Position numbers and translations under genes: made by a program. Shown here one piece after another: positions 63,295 through 64,000 of a DNA stretch of 64,000 bases (the stretch's first letter is position 1; every line of letters begins with the position of its first letter). Under the pieces are notes generated by a model that was given only the letters and a program-made list of their open reading frames with translations, was not told the DNA's origin and made no database searches. The stretch lies in the NCBI GenBank assembly GCA_905221615.1, contig CAJNDT010006013.1:1467879-1531878 (forward strand). The letters run 5' to 3'. This DNA is from Symbiodinium sp. CCMP2592 (taxonomy: Eukaryota; Sar; Dinophyceae; Suessiales; Symbiodiniaceae).

Positions 63295-63918
63295 ATGGAG
63301 GATGCTTTGGTGTTACCAATCGCACAAAACAATACCCATGGATTTGCAGGTATGTCAACGAATTTGTTAAGCGATCATCGCCGAATGGGTTTACATGGAC
63401 TTCGTTCGTGTTCAACTTCAATGGCAAGGCCCGCAGATAAGTACAACCAAAAGGAATCGTACAATTTGACGTTCTCCTTCGGTAACTATACAGGGGGGAC
63501 ACTGTGGATTGAAGGAGCAAGCCAATTGGGACCGCCGGCAATGTACAAAGATGATCATGGGCAAGACCACAAAGGCAACAACTGCAATACATACCGCAAG
63601 CCCACTCTGCTGCATCCTTCTACAAAACACGGGGTACAACCCTACACTGGTGAACGACATTCATTCATCGCCTACTCATCAGGGGGGTACCAGAAGTTTA
63701 ACAAGAAGCAAAAGCAGATCCTACATCAAGCACAGTTCCTCTTGCCTACGGCTCAGTTGAGGTTACCAGCTCAGAAAGCAATGGTTTGTTTGGGGTTATG
63801 TGTTCGTTCCCCTTCCGATGAGGGGGGTAGGGTTTCAAAACCGTGTTCTCGTTTCGAACATGATTCGTTTGCACACATCGCTCGAGTGCACAAACACACA
63901 ACAAGCTGCAAGCCTTGA
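63295..63918 (+). pseudogene. C-terminal 2OG-oxygenase-like domain of copia, iron ligand altered
   Basis: From about 63430 this frame continues the domain begun in the RNase H frame: RPADKYNQKESYNLTFSFGN, YTGGTLWIEG, TKHGVQPYTGERHSFIAYSS and LHQAQFLLP. Compared with the other four copies, the HxD motif reads P-A-D: the first His is Pro while Asp, distal His and Arg are kept. Position after RNase H differs from the minus-strand copia, where the domain precedes RT. Beyond 63760 the frame has no recognisable feature. Confidence 0.55.
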
Positions 63919-64000
63919 CCATATAGTCACGACTTCTTCCTGTATGTGCACGACTACCATTGCAACATCAGCTGGCTCTGAACTCCCCGCCTCGCCAAAA

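Larger units (their letters stand above)
61815..63440 (+). pseudogene. Copia RNase H and start of oxygenase-like domain
   Basis: 541 codons in the RT frame after its TAA. RNase H shows LFSDSDFAGEFDSKSTTGC, MSSTESEIVAANHG, LEDNEATITLSLLG and AEQVADVFTKPF, the four acidic sites in copia order. Hairpin-derived ATRKGKP and AGRKAEP motifs lie before and within it. The last part (GCFGVTNRTKQYPWICRYVN, FTWTSFVFNFNGKA) matches the N-terminal half of the oxygenase-like domain. The frame stops at 63440, where the domain moves to another frame. Confidence 0.75.
45112..63918 (+). mobile_element. Ty1/copia-type retrotransposon, degenerate, split by a nested element
   Basis: The outer element runs gag (45112-45841, interrupted, resuming at 56575), CCCH fingers, protease, integrase, RT, RNase H and a C-terminal oxygenase-like domain. 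Integrase before RT marks it as copia. The inner element at 45842-56574 sits inside gag. Apart from that insertion there are several frame changes (about 57390, 59518, 60715, 61190, 61395, 63430) and same-frame stops at 58875 and 61812, so the copy is inactive. LTRs were not found; the right one may lie beyond the window. Confidence 0.8.

Overview
The window looks like nuclear DNA of a dinoflagellate (Symbiodiniaceae-like). The evidence is its content: retroelements of several classes, very long trinucleotide and hexanucleotide arrays, telomere-like TTTAGGG blocks, and protein fragments of dinoflagellate type. No bacterial operon, rRNA, CRISPR array or convincing tRNA was seen. Almost every recognisable coding stretch belongs to a retroelement or is a broken single gene.

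Layout. 1-6350: little coding content, a 1.1-kb array at 1977-3075, and a frameshifted dual-specificity-phosphatase-like fragment at 3562-4239 (+). 6354-12755 (-): a decayed Ty1/copia element (gag, protease, a possible methyltransferase-like segment, integrase, an Fe(II)/2-oxoglutarate (2OG) oxygenase-like insert, RT, RNase H). 13020-19620: two large ATTACT/GCTACT arrays around a 3.2-kb AT-rich segment bounded by a perfect 24-bp inverted repeat. 19640-26000: mostly non-coding, with possible exons of an unknown minus-strand gene. 26160-30271 (+): an ORF of possible dinoflagellate-specific type, a broken 2OG-oxygenase-like gene, a broken glycosyltransferase-like gene and a proline-rich ORF. 31020-36414 (-): a Cys/His-rich ORF, another broken 2OG-oxygenase-like gene and an APE-type LINE. 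36777-45100: arrays and repeat families. 45112-63918 (+): a decayed copia element whose gag is split by a younger tyrosine-recombinase retroelement at 45842-56574.

The most interesting system is this nested pair together with a protein domain found five times in the window. The inner element keeps a complete A1-B1-A2-B2 split direct repeat, a long tyrosine recombinase ORF upstream of gag and pol, and a pol ORF that begins with a 2OG-oxygenase-like domain and a C5-cytosine-methyltransferase-like domain, followed by RT and RNase H. The oxygenase-like domain (HxD, GGxLW, distal H, R, then a (L/I)xxLxFxLP tail) also occurs inside the minus-strand copia, at the C-terminus of the plus-strand copia, and as two broken genes near 27.1-27.8 kb and 31.9-33.2 kb. 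By pattern it resembles the TET/JBP branch of 2OG oxygenases. Dinoflagellate DNA is known to carry hydroxymethyluracil, so a role in DNA-base oxidation is an attractive but untested idea. Two nucleotide-level patterns in the nested pair are also unexplained: short GNRA-loop hairpins scattered through the outer copia, six of the eight in one reading phase, and a strong one-strand excess of CCGCTT in the inner element.

All calls were made by eye from translations and motifs. No database or alignment was run.
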